DNA from: Salminus brasiliensis
Taxonomy: Eukaryota; Chordata; Actinopteri; Characiformes; Bryconidae
Assembly (NCBI RefSeq): GCF_030463535.1
Contig: NC_132892.1
Span: 29,672,841 to 29,736,840 of the forward strand
Reading direction: 5' to 3'
Length of the DNA: 64,000 nucleotides
Shown here: piece after piece, positions 27,101 to 37,289 of the stretch
Layout: every line of letters begins with the position of its first letter
How positions within the stretch are numbered: the first letter of the stretch is position 1
Made by a program: the position numbers and the translations under genes
The notes under the pieces: model-generated
Seen by the model: the letters and a program-made list of their open reading frames with translations, nothing else
Database searches by the model: none
What the model was told of the DNA's origin: nothing

Positions 27101-30100
27101 CTACAATAATGCATATGTAATATGCATGCATGTGCAGCACTGGAACGTACCATTCCCTAGAGTTCGAACATCCACATCTTCTCTCCCAGATGAGGAAAAG
27201 TTAAAGCCTACAAACAACAGAGTGGAGAATAAAGATATCGGAATCACTGGAACCAGAATCGGCCCAAAATGTAGTGTGTAATTCATTCGTTTTATAAAAT
27301 TGGATATGGAAATATTGAAGATGTTTTGTTGTTAACACATTGATTAATTAAATGAAATTATCTCTATACAAAGAAATGATCTCTATAAAATGCTCTGAAA
27401 TTAAATAAAATAATCTCTATAAAATACTCAAAAATTAAATTAAATGACACAGTCTTTCGGACATAGTAATACACCACAGGGTAGCGTAGGGGCGACATGG
27501 CTTCTATGGTTTAGATGGACTGTAAAGAAGAAATCATTATCAGAATCAGCTGGTGTTTATTTACATTATGAACATTTTAAACAATATTTTTAGTTCTGAG
27601 GATGCGCTTTAATTTTGACATATTCACTTATTTTGCTCTGTAGCTCAGAATGCTAACAGCCATCTCACAAATTAGACCAAGATCGTCAGGGAATGCAGAC
27701 TTTGTGAGGAAGGGGCCAGTTGACTGATACGCAAAGCAAAGCTGTGAAAGTGAGTCTAATGGTTAGACAGTAATTACTGATCCTGGATCAGCTCATAGTG
27801 AACATATGAACTCAGTTTGGTTTGTGCACTTACCGTCAGCACTGAAAGAGGAGAGGAGAGGATCAGCAATCAACTCCTCCACTGATCCCTCCATCCTTCT
27901 CTCTCCATCGATCACCCACGGGGTCTGAGGAAGCTCCCGAGAGAACTTATTATACCTCCCTGAAGAGACAGAGATACACAGACGGACAAACAGACAGACG
28001 GACAGGGAGAGAAAAATGAGTCCGCTTACGGAGTGATTTAAAGAAGAAACATTGATATGTCCAGGATGTAGATCTGTACATAATATTAATGCTCCATATG
28101 TATGTATCATTTTCTAATTGCATGTAGTTACATATACAATAATATGCCCCATATATGTTTGACATATGCAATTATAAAATCTTTAAAAAACATTATATTG
28201 TATATTATAACATCAGCAATTTATAAAATAGTAAAATAATTAAGTAACAGCATTTTTTATTGTGTAAATGTCAAAGTAAATAGGAATTTTGTCTAAAATG
28301 TGCAGAAATGTTGTTTTTTTAAAGAAGAATTTGTTCAATTATTTACAACTTTATCAACTAAATGTGCTATTTGACCAGGGAAGCCCAAACCTTTACATAA
28401 GACTGCATATGTAATAATGTATTACATATGTATTATTTCATTTTTGTATTTAATTAACATATTTATTTTGTTGTTTTTACAGTTAATGCAGGCTAAAATG
28501 ATGTGATTGTATTCCAAGTATGTTTTGGTGCATTTTCATATTATCATCATCATCTTTATCCTCATTCAGAATAATACAGTGCATATTATTGTGTACGATG
28601 TGTAGATTATTATGTCATTATTATACAACAATAAGTAATAATATCTCATATAATTTCTTCATTTTGTTGACTTAATAATAATAACTATAAATAATAATAA
28701 CTGAACCAATATAAACACAGAACGTCTTTGCTTCTGTTAGTCTGATATTTATTAGTAGATGCAGTTTTTTTCAGCCTTAAACAGCAATTTTAACATCAGA
28801 CCTTTCTGCCTCTGAAAACATAGGGGGGGGGGGCAATACCCATCTATAATCACACTCACCTGCTATGAAGACAGATGCATGCAGGCACGTGGTGTCTAGA
28901 GGAGTGCACTTGCCGATTGGACTGACGGGTGGACATGGGTAGTTTCTACAGAACAAGACACCAAAGACAAGCAAAGCAAACATTTATCCATAGAATTGTT
29001 TGTTTTTTTAAAGATGACATATGATAACCAATTTTCCACATATCAGCAGAGTTTCCTGGGCTCAGGAAGCAGAGCCAGATCTAAATGGCGTTTTCCAACA
29101 TTTACTTCACCTTGAGTTCACATCATTACAATGTCCACGGTACCAAAGAGATGCTGTGGTGAGCCGGAGTGGAGTTAGCTTGAGAATGAAGAGGTCAGAG
29201 AAAGCTGGGTTCTCACCTGAGGAACTTCTGATCTGAAATCTTCTCCAGTGCCTTTACCACTGCCATTCTGGTGAAGACAGACTGAGCAACAGAGAGAGAA
29301 AGGAACGGTCAGTGTCACTGTTCAATGAATTCAGTCTATTTTATTTATCTTTTTTATTTAAATGTGAACTAAACTCTAAATAATGATGAGCCTCTTAAAA
29401 GTGTCTATCCTTTATAACATCTGGTCAGTCGCTGCCTCTTCTTATTGATGGGTGGGCAGAGGGGGTTGCAGTGTTTTTTTCTAGTTTTCAACTGTCCAGC
29501 TTGCTGAGCCTTTGTCCACTAGCTGACAGTATTGGAACCTGGCATGGTCTTCGGCTGTTGTAGCCCATCTGCCTCTAGGATGGACTTGATGTGTTTAGAT
29601 GGACTAGATGCTTTTCTGCTTTTACGGAGTTACTGTAGCCTTTCTGTCAGCTCCACCCAGTCTGACCAACAAAGCAAGTTTCTGCCTGCAGAACTGCCCC
29701 TCGCTGGACAGGTTTTCTTTATTCCGCCATTCAAAGTAACTATTTGAGAGACTGCCATGCTGAAAATCCAAGGAGCTGAAAATCAGCAACTCTAGAAATA
29801 CTGCAACCAGCCATTCTGACACCAACAGTGATGGGTGATGGTTGAAATTACCTGAAGCCTCTGGCCTGTATCTTCAGAACTGCATGCACTGCACTGCAGC
29901 CGCACGATTGGCTGATTAAATAACTGCACAATGGGTACGTAATGAGGTGTTTGGTGGGTGTACAGCGCTCTAGGGTACTCACTGCTTTATTCTTTGTGGG
30001 TTTGAAACAGTCAGAACATGTTGTAGCTCTGCAGAGAGAATCATACAAGAAACATGAAACCTGGAAAACTGTAAACATCCAGGGGGAAAAAGAAGGGAAG

Positions 30101-33100
30101 TGTCAGTGGGAAGAGCAGACATACAGGAAATGGCAGTCGCTGTCTGTTTCGGGATGTGTGAAACCCACACTGACCTCAAACGCACTCTGCAGAATACAAA
30201 AAAAACATTAGAGCCATAACATTAAGACCACTGACAGGTGAAGTGAATGACACTGATGATCTGGTCATGGGTCAAGAGGTGGGATCCACATATTAGGCAG
30301 CAATTGAACAGTCAGGTCTTAGGGGGGTTTGTTTAATCAGGAAATATTAGGAAACAAGTGACTGCGATGTTCTAGACGACTGGGTCAGAACATCTCCAAA
30401 ACATCAGGCAGGTCTTATGGGGTGTTCCTGGTATGCAGTGGCTAGTATCTACCAAAAGTGTTCCAACTGGTGAATCAGTGACAGGGTCAGGGGCACCCAA
30501 GGCTCGTTGATGTGATCCATGGAGGCCTCACCCACCTCACAACTTACAGGACTTCAAGGATCTGCTGCTAACGTTAGTCTTGGTGCCAGATACCACAGCA
30601 TGTTAGGCAGGTGGTGCTAAGGTTATGGCCCAACACTTTAGTCAATTAGCCAAGACAGAATTGGAGCGATGATGCTAAAAAAACTATCACATTAACTGCA
30701 GGCCTAAATCATCACACACCTAACTGGTGGCTTCCATGACATGTTAGCTACATTAGCCTCGTAGCTCCAGTGCAAACCCAAAAGAAGCAAACTGTGGACG
30801 CCAAGCACTCCTCAAAAACACACCTCCTCATGTCCATTTCAACGCTCTATTCATTCAGCTTGAGTCTCCACTACAGTAACGCTTACATTAGTCAGTACAG
30901 ATGCTCCCAGATCTTTGCCCACCATTCCCTGGATGGCCCACTTGAAGGCGTCCTTCACCTGAACCACGTCCTCCTTATCCATACACATGCTCTTCTCCCT
31001 GACGAGCACAACCACCAGAATCAACAGGTTAGGCATAGTGAGAGAGGAAGCAGCAGCATTTTGAGATCTGTGATGGTGTAAGTCCAGTGTTTGTTAGCAA
31101 GGTTACCCTAGCATCTGCTGTGCACTGATCACTTATCACCAGGCACAAATATACAAGTAACACCCAACCAACAACATGGGATACCATAGCAACCACCTGA
31201 GACACCACAGCAACCAGGTGGGATACTATAGCTAACGCCATAGCAACCACCTGGAACACCATAGCAACTGTAAAACGGGTTTACAGGGATCGTCGGTCGA
31301 CACGAGAGAATTTCCGAAACAGCGAACCCTGGGAGCAGGACAGGATTTTGGGAAATGTATGCTGCTCACTTACCTGGCCTCCTTCTTGATGTGCAGCCAG
31401 CAGGAATGCTGAAGAAGAAGAAAGACAGATGTAGACAGATGCTGTAAACTCTGTGACATGAAACATGGTCTCATGTCAAGACAAAGACAAAGACACCCAT
31501 ATTCACCATTAGTGTTGGACACGAATGGGATTTGGCCTCTGCCTTTAACCCACACACAGTGGACAGTCAGCACACATGCCTGGAGCAGACAGGGTTAAGG
31601 GCCTTGCTTAAGGGCCCAACAGAGGCAGCTTGCCAAACCCGGGTGTCAAACTCACAACCCTGCCAGTCCCAACTGCTGAGCCCCAACTTCACCTCCACTA
31701 ATCCACTAATCCCCATTCAGGCTTCATTAATAAAAATACTGCAGCGGTTCTCAATCCCAGTCTTACAGAGCGTCCCTGCCCTGCATGTCTTTGTGTTCTC
31801 CCTGCTGTAAAACTAGCGGCTTGTTGAAGCGATAGTATGGCAAATTTACCCAAATTTACACAGTTACACAACTAAACATGTTTGGTTTCTAGTTTGATTC
31901 TTTAGTTAGTCAGTAATCTTCTTTATGTGGTTTCCAGTCTACAAAATCCATAAATACGGACAAAAATGGACAAAACCGTCCCGCCCAGCTACAGCAAAGC
32001 AGGATACGGAGTCATATTTGGTGTGTTAGTGCAGATACAACACAGTGAGTTGACGTACTTCTCTGACAGACAGCTGAGCAGGGAGTGAGACCGCCAGCAC
32101 CAGACTGTCAAACTGGTACTCCCCTTTTCTCACAGAATCACACACCTGCAGATAAAGACACAATAACACGCATTACAACAGCATTTCATACTAGAGCGCT
32201 GCTTTATCCTGTAATAGTGACCATAGCGTCACTCCAGAGCACTGAATAGATATTTGCTGATTTATTCAAGAATCACTGCTTTACTCTAGAATACTGACCA
32301 TTTCCAGAACCACTGCTTTAATCTACAATACTGACCATTTCCAAAACCACTGCTTCAATCTAGAAAACTGACCATTTCCAAAACTACTGCTTTAATCTAC
32401 AATACTGACCATTTCCAGAACCACTGCTTCAATCTAGAAAACTGACCATTTCCAAAACTACTGCTTTAATCTACAATACTGACCATTTCCAGAACCACTG
32501 CTTTAATCTACAATACTGACCATTTCCAAAACTACTGCTTTAATCTAGAATACTGACCATTTCCAAAACTACTGCTTTAATCTAGAATACTGACCATTTC
32601 AAAAACTACTGCTTTAATCTAGAAAACTGACCATTTCCAGAACCACTGCTTTAATCTACAATACTGACCATTTCCAAAACCACTGCTTCAATCTAGAAAA
32701 CTGACCATTTCCAGAACCACTGCTTTAATCTAAAATACTGACCATTTCCAGAACTGCTTTATTCTAGAATACTGACCATTTCCAGAACCACTGCTTTAAT
32801 CTAGAATACTGACCATTTCCAAAACTACTGCTTTAATCTAGAATACTGACCATTTCAAAAACTACTGCTTTAATCTAGAAAACTGACCATTTCCAGAACC
32901 ACTGCTTTAATCTACAATACTGACCATTTCCAGAACTGCTTTATTCTAGAATACTGACCATTTCCAGAACCACTGCTTTAATCTACAATACTGACCATTT
33001 CCAGAACTGCTTTATTCTAGAATACTGACCATTTCCAGAACCACTGCTTTAATGTAGAATACTGACCATTCCCAGAACCACTGCTTTAATCTAAAATACT

Positions 33101-34095
33101 GAATAGAAACACAATGATGCAGATCATGCAGAACGTATTGAGATGTTCTGTCTTTGCCGTATCCCCCATCCGGTCTCACCTGTTTGGTGTAGCTCTGATC
33201 ACAGAAGTCCTGCAGCACCCCCAGGCAGGCCACACAGATCTCAGACCGGACTTTAGGCTGAGCGTCCGCAGCAGCGGTCTCTGAACTGCCATCCTCTCCG
33301 GCCTGCGGAGACTCCAATTTCATCTTCTTACTCGGAGGGTCTTCTGTCTGCGTGTGATCTGACACTTCATGGGACTTCTGTTCGTCAGCCTCGCTGAGGA
33401 ACGCCAACAGCTCTTTGTTTATGTCCTAACAGACATACATTTGAATAAAAACACATGCTTCCGCTATAACTGGAAACGTGTGCCATAAATATTGGCACCC
33501 AAGCACCTGTCCGAAAATGCGCCACTTTTCCCTGAAATTTGTTGCAGATACAAACACCTTTGGGAAGTGAGAACCAAAATTGTGTGAAAGTATGGACAAC
33601 CTCAAGCTCATCATCACTGTCATAAAGAAGTTTACAGCCAATGGCACTGTAGCTAACCTCCCCGGACGGGGACGGATAGAGAACATCAATGAAAGATTTC
33701 AACAAAGAAATGTTCCAATGGTGGCTTAAACAACCTCAATCAACTTCCAAGCAATTCAAGCGGACACAAGGCCACACAGCAGGACAATGACCCAAAGAGC
33801 ACCCAGAAATGGTAAAAAAGTTCTGCAAACTAAAGACATAAACATGTGAATGCCACATTACAGCAACAGTGTTCTGGGAGAAGTGGTGGACTGTCTGAAG
33901 AAAAAGTGCAGGAGTATCAATATTTTTGGCCATGACTGTATTTTGAAGAGGTTGAAGGACCATACATACCTCAAGGGACCGCTGATATGAAGAGTACTTT
34001 CCTACGCAGCAGAATCGGAGAACACATCTCGCACAACAACCAGCATCCAGCAGCTTTCTGATGATGGGACGGTCTTTGTCTTTGAGGGAAAGCAT
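22724..34095 (-). CDS. pus10: tRNA pseudouridine synthase Pus10, complete
   Basis: Makes pseudouridine in the T-arm of tRNA; in vertebrates it is also linked to microRNA processing. Coding exons in transcript order: 34095-33970, 33425-33180, 32145-32059, 31408-31374, 30998-30887, 30186-30125, 30028-29983, 29281-29217, 28945-28860, 27959-27834, 27207-27151, 26511-26435, 26343-26288, 25306-25189, 25036-24894 and 23923-23824, then the terminal piece 22762-22724 (TGA). Phases close throughout, giving 526 aa (human about 529). Cysteine pairs C21-C24 and C106-C109, with a later CSDC, fit the N-terminal zinc site. The catalytic aspartate lies in GREDVDVRTLGNG, near residue 343. RVLHRRPLAVR and the C-terminal FVHGDFGRTKPN are family hallmarks. 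The fourth exon is only 35 bases. The ATG has a purine at -3. A 5'UTR acceptor probably lies just upstream of the ATG, near 34113. Introns carry two minisatellites and several decayed transposons. Confidence 0.95.
23118..23270 (+). repeat. SINE-like fragment in the last pus10 intron
   Basis: GGTTGCTGGCTTGATCCCCAG (B-box-like) is followed by GGACTGGTATCCACCACTGA and GATGCCCCTGTGG, the same order as the SINE at 5335-5530. It is diverged and truncated. Confidence 0.45.
24074..24126. repeat. AT dinucleotide microsatellite
   Basis: Pure AT run of about 52 bases in the pus10 intron between exons 24894-25036 and 23824-23923. Confidence 0.97.
24322..24719 (-). mobile_element. MITE (TATGGACAAAAGTATTGGG family), truncated
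   Basis: Reversed copy ending in CCCAATACTTTTGTCCATAT. It shares the internal markers AGCCCCCCAGCATTGAGCTG, GTTCTCTGGAATGATGGATG and CTGGACAGTAGAGACAG with the other copies. The second terminus is missing. Confidence 0.8.
25450..26240. repeat. 73-bp minisatellite in a pus10 intron, ending in an inverted piece
   Basis: About 10 direct copies of a unit containing GACACTCTCACTGACCACTG, TTTATGTTTATTTGGGTTTA and TTCTAATGTTATATAGAGTT. The last unit breaks off at about 26205 and is followed by ATATAACATTAGAATAAACC (26212-26231), the exact inverse of part of the unit. It lies between exons 25189-25306 and 26288-26343. Confidence 0.93.
29470..29965. repeat. Dispersed fish repeat in a pus10 intron
   Basis: TAGCCTTTCTGTCAGCTC, CAGAACTGCC..CTCGCTGGAC, TGAAAATC..AGCA and GATTGGCTGATTAAATAA occur in the order of a very common fish interspersed repeat, a nonautonomous DNA element by my recollection. 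It is diverged, with no coding potential. Confidence 0.5.
30205..30635 (+). mobile_element. Tc1/mariner-like remnant in a pus10 intron
   Basis: The left end CATAACATTAAGACCACTGA and the right end GGTGGTGCTAAGGTTATGG (inverse of the left) resemble a fish Tc1/mariner-type family. The interior gives broken peptides (for example QNIRQVLWGVPGMQW). A shorter relative lies at 59555-59860 in xpo1. Confidence 0.6.
31505..31690. repeat. SINE-like fragment in a pus10 intron
   Basis: GGGTTAAGGGCCTTGCTTAA, GGGCCCAACAGAGGCAGCTT and a tRNA-like CAACTGCTGAGC end occur in the order of a common fish SINE. It is between exons 31374-31408 and 32059-32145. Confidence 0.5.
32265..33100. repeat. 37-bp minisatellite in a pus10 intron
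   Basis: About 22 direct copies of a unit containing AATACTGACCATTTCCAGAA and CCACTGCTTTAATCTAG. Higher-order alternation of CTAGAATACT, CTACAATACT and CTAGAAAACT variants is visible. It fills most of the intron between exons 32059-32145 and 33180-33425 and ends about 80 bases from the donor of the latter. Confidence 0.95.
33475..33940 (+). mobile_element. Internally deleted Tc1-like transposon in pus10 intron 1
   Basis: Ends are ATAAATATTGGCACCC (left) and ATATTTTTGGCCATGACTGT (right), typical of Tc1-like inverted repeats. Between them a broken reading gives KFTANGTVANLPGRGR (helix-turn-helix/GRPR region of a transposase) and then QDNDPKSTQKW-like residues from its catalytic end. The middle of the gene is missing and stops are frequent. 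Confidence 0.7.
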
Positions 34096-34609
34096 CGCTG
34101 AAGGAGAGCCAAACTGGAGAAGAACAAGAGTGAAGAATCAAAGCATCAATAAAAGACCTAAGCAAAGGAGCAGATCAGGAGACCACAGTTCAGTCCATGG
34201 GACGTGATCTTACAGAATCACCAAAACGTCATTCAGTTATCCCTATTTTCTATCTAAACTAATACTGAGTAGATCCTCCCATCCCATGAATTCCATTTTG
34301 ATATGATTGGATCTCCTCCAAACTCCTGCAGATTGTTCAGGAGCACCTTCAGCCTGAGGAGCTCCTGTTCTACCACATCTCCAAAGGTCTACTGGATTCA
34401 GATCCATTGTCCCAATGGGGAAGCGCCAGGACGACACCATCACACCACATTACCTCCACCGGTCTGGACTGCTGACACATGGGTTGGGTCCATGGGTCCA
34501 TGCTGTTGATGTCAAATTCTGACCCTACCATCTGTGAGCCTCAGCCAAAATGCATCTGACCAGGCTTTACTTTACTCCATGATATTGGTCTTTTGCTCAT
34601 GGGAGGGAA

Positions 34610-35014
34610 CTGTCTCTACTGTCCAGGGAAGGGAAGGGTTTTCTACTAGACGTTAGAGGAGCATTGCTGTGAGAATCTGATTGCATTCAGCACCAAGAGC
34701 ATTAGTGAGGTCAGGAGGCTGGAGGCTGGAGGCTGGAGGCTGGATGCTCCCCCCCAACTCTCCCACTCATTCTAAAAGTACTGGATGGAGCTCCAGAGAA
34801 CACAGTTCTCCCACTGCTCCACAGCTCAAGACTGGGGGGCTTTACACCCCTCTAGCCCACACCAGGCATTAGGCAGCATGGTGCCAATAGGTCCATGTTG
34901 TGTATCTGCTCCTATTCTAGACAGACTAGACATTTGCACACATCTGTTTTCAGCAATAATATCTAAATGCATTTATTACAAGGGGTGTCCACAAATATTT
35001 GGACATTGGCAGTG
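34610..35014 (+). mobile_element. MITE copy upstream of pus10
   Basis: Contains ACTGTCTCTACTGTCCAGGG, AGGAGCATTGCTGTGAGAAT and CATTAGTGAGGTCAGGA, and ends with GGGGTGTCCACAAATATTTG. It carries a private expansion of a GGAGGCT heptamer (about four copies near 34715-34742). The left terminus is not recognisable. Confidence 0.75.
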
Positions 35015-35589
35015 CATCAGCCCACTGACTGACCTGTGATCATGCAGGAAAGCCCTTCATTCAGTGATCACAGGGAAAGGTTAGGTTAGTGTGCAGCCAT
35101 GCTTTGGCTCACATGAAGTCATGTTGTACCGTAATCCATATAAACTAGCTAACTCACCTCAGGAGGGTCCCGGTGTGACAGTTCTCCAAAGTACTGCTAT
35201 TACACAAACACGGCCTAATAAACAAGGCTAGAACTAGAGCATATCTCAGCTCAGCACAGTAACGTTATAGTATGGAGAGGTACCGTCCCAATTCTGCGGG
35301 CTAGTGGACGCTTAGCTCATGTGTAGAACGCGGGCCGCCATTGTGGGCGTGTTCCCAACCAAGGTAGGATCAAGTGCGCTAGAATTAGACAGGAGGACAG
35401 ATGAACGCTGGCGGCTAGCAATGAACAGAAACAAATATTTGCATAATTAAACAATTTAGATGCAAAAACTGATTTTGTTTATGTTAGAATTATGTAAAGG
35501 TTTCGTTCATGATCATACAGTACATTGTATTGTGTTTATTACAAGGCACCAACACGTGCTCAAGTGTTTAACGCGCTATTCTGAACACA

Positions 35590-36870
35590 GCCAATAGCAT
35601 ACATACTGTATATTGAGGCCACAAGATAATATGTTGAGGCCACGACATAAAATATAAACGCCACTTATTAATAAATCGAGGCCACATAAAAACTAAATAA
35701 TACATTTAGGCTGCGAGATCATAGATTGGGCCACAAGATAATATATTAAAACCATGAGATAATATATTTTATAATATATTATACAATATATATAATACTA
35801 ATACTAATATAATACTAATGAAGTCATTTATTAGGTTTCTAGAGGCCAGAAAATAATATATTAAAGCCACAAAATAATATACTGAGTCAATTTATTATAA
35901 TAGGGTCATGAAATAATATATTGTGGTCACGAGACATGAGTATATTAAGGCCACAAGATAATTTATTGGGACAATGAGATAATATACAGAGACCACAAGA
36001 TAATATATTGACCACAAGATGATTTATTAAGAACAGAAGATAATACAAGATGATTTATTAAGACCACAAGATAGTTTATTAAGACCACAAGATAATACAA
36101 GATGATTTATTAAGACCACAAGATAGTTTATTAAGACCACAAGATAATACAAGATGATTTATTAAGACCACAAGATAGTTTATTGAGACCACAAGATAAT
36201 ACAAGATGATTTATTAAGACCACAAGATAGTTTATTAAGACCACAAGATAATACAAGATGATTTATTAAGACCACAAGATAATACAAGATGATTTATTAA
36301 GACCACAAGATAGTTTATTGAGACCACAAGATAATACAAGATGATTTATTAAGACCACAAGATAGTTTATTGAGACCACAAGATAATACAAGATGATTTA
36401 TTAAGACCACAAGATAGTTTATTAAGACCACAAGATAATACAAGATTATTTATTAAGACCACAAGATAATACAAGATCATGTATTGAGACCACAAGATAA
36501 TATATCGGGACAATGAGATAATATTTTCAGAGACCACAAAAATATATTCACCACAAAATCATTTATTGAAACCACAAAATATTGTATTGACACCACAAGA
36601 TGATTTATTAAGACCACAAAATACTATTTTGGGACAATGAGATAATATACTGAGATCACAAGATCATATTTTGAGGTCATCAATAAGTTCCTAGAGACCA
36701 CATATGATATATTAACGCCACAAGATGACATACTGAGACCACAAGATTATAAAAGGGGCAGTTAGATAATCGAGGCCACAAAATACTATTTTGAGACAAC
36801 AAGATAATATAGTGAGACCATGAGATAATACATTGAGGCCACACTTTTTTAGTGGCCACGAGATAATTTA
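35590..36870. repeat. Degenerate tandem array between pus10 and cct4
   Basis: Many copies of GACCACAAGATAATA and TTTATTAAGACCAC. From 36030 to 36480 a younger higher-order unit of about 52 bp alternates ACCACAAGATAATACAAGAT and ACCACAAGATAGTTTATT. The flanks are older versions (GGCCACGAGATAATATATTG and relatives). It is AT-rich with no genes. Confidence 0.92.
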
Positions 36871-36959
36871 GTAAAGCCATTAGATATATTTGAGATATAT
36901 ACTTTTAATATTTCGTGACCACGCTATGTTAAATCAACCACCGTCACCCTGCCACCTTA

Positions 36960-37289
36960 GGAGCTCCATACGAAATCGACGAGAAGTCAGCTAGTGTACA
37001 GAGCGCGTGTACCGAGTGCTTGTGCGCCGATTGGAACGCGACCCCTTTGTCTGGCCCGGCATGTGCGGCAGCCACCCACCTACGTCATTCTCACGCGCTG
37101 CAGCTGCTCGCTCGTGGGTCCTCTTTCTCTCTCGTCGCGGCCGGTGTCTCTGGAAGGTTCTGCTCGGTTTAGGCGGATCAACCCGAATCTGAGCCCATCC
37201 AACCCGGAGCAGTGGTCCCGCGGCCCACCGCCTCACCCGAGCCACTTCTGTGATCCTCCAGTAGCGAGATTTACCGATATTAGATAAAG
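36960..37289 (+). promoter_or_regulatory. cct4: cct4 promoter and 5'UTR, CpG-rich
   Basis: The base composition changes sharply from AT-rich repeats to GC- and CpG-rich DNA about 330 bases before the cct4 ATG and returns to average within intron 1. This is the usual appearance of a CpG-island promoter of a housekeeping gene. The transcription start was not located. Confidence 0.6.

Larger units (their letters stand above)
34096..37289. promoter_or_regulatory. Head-to-head region between pus10 and cct4
   Basis: About 3.2 kb separates the pus10 and cct4 start codons, which point away from each other. From left to right it holds the presumed pus10 5'UTR intron, a MITE copy (34610-35014), a candidate pus10 promoter around 35150-35400 where AT-rich DNA gives way to a short CpG-containing stretch, a degenerate AT-rich tandem array (35590-36870), and the CpG-rich cct4 start region (36960-37289). 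No other gene is visible. Confidence 0.5.

Noticed and set aside
29268-29270. Internal acceptor CAG for the pus10 exon 29217-29281
   Set aside because: It would break the phase with the preceding exon. The acceptor at 29282 restores SVFTRMAVVKAL in frame.
33385-33705. Minus-strand ORFs inside pus10 intron 1
   Set aside because: They come from a decayed Tc1-like element and from the second pus10 exon read beyond its splice site.
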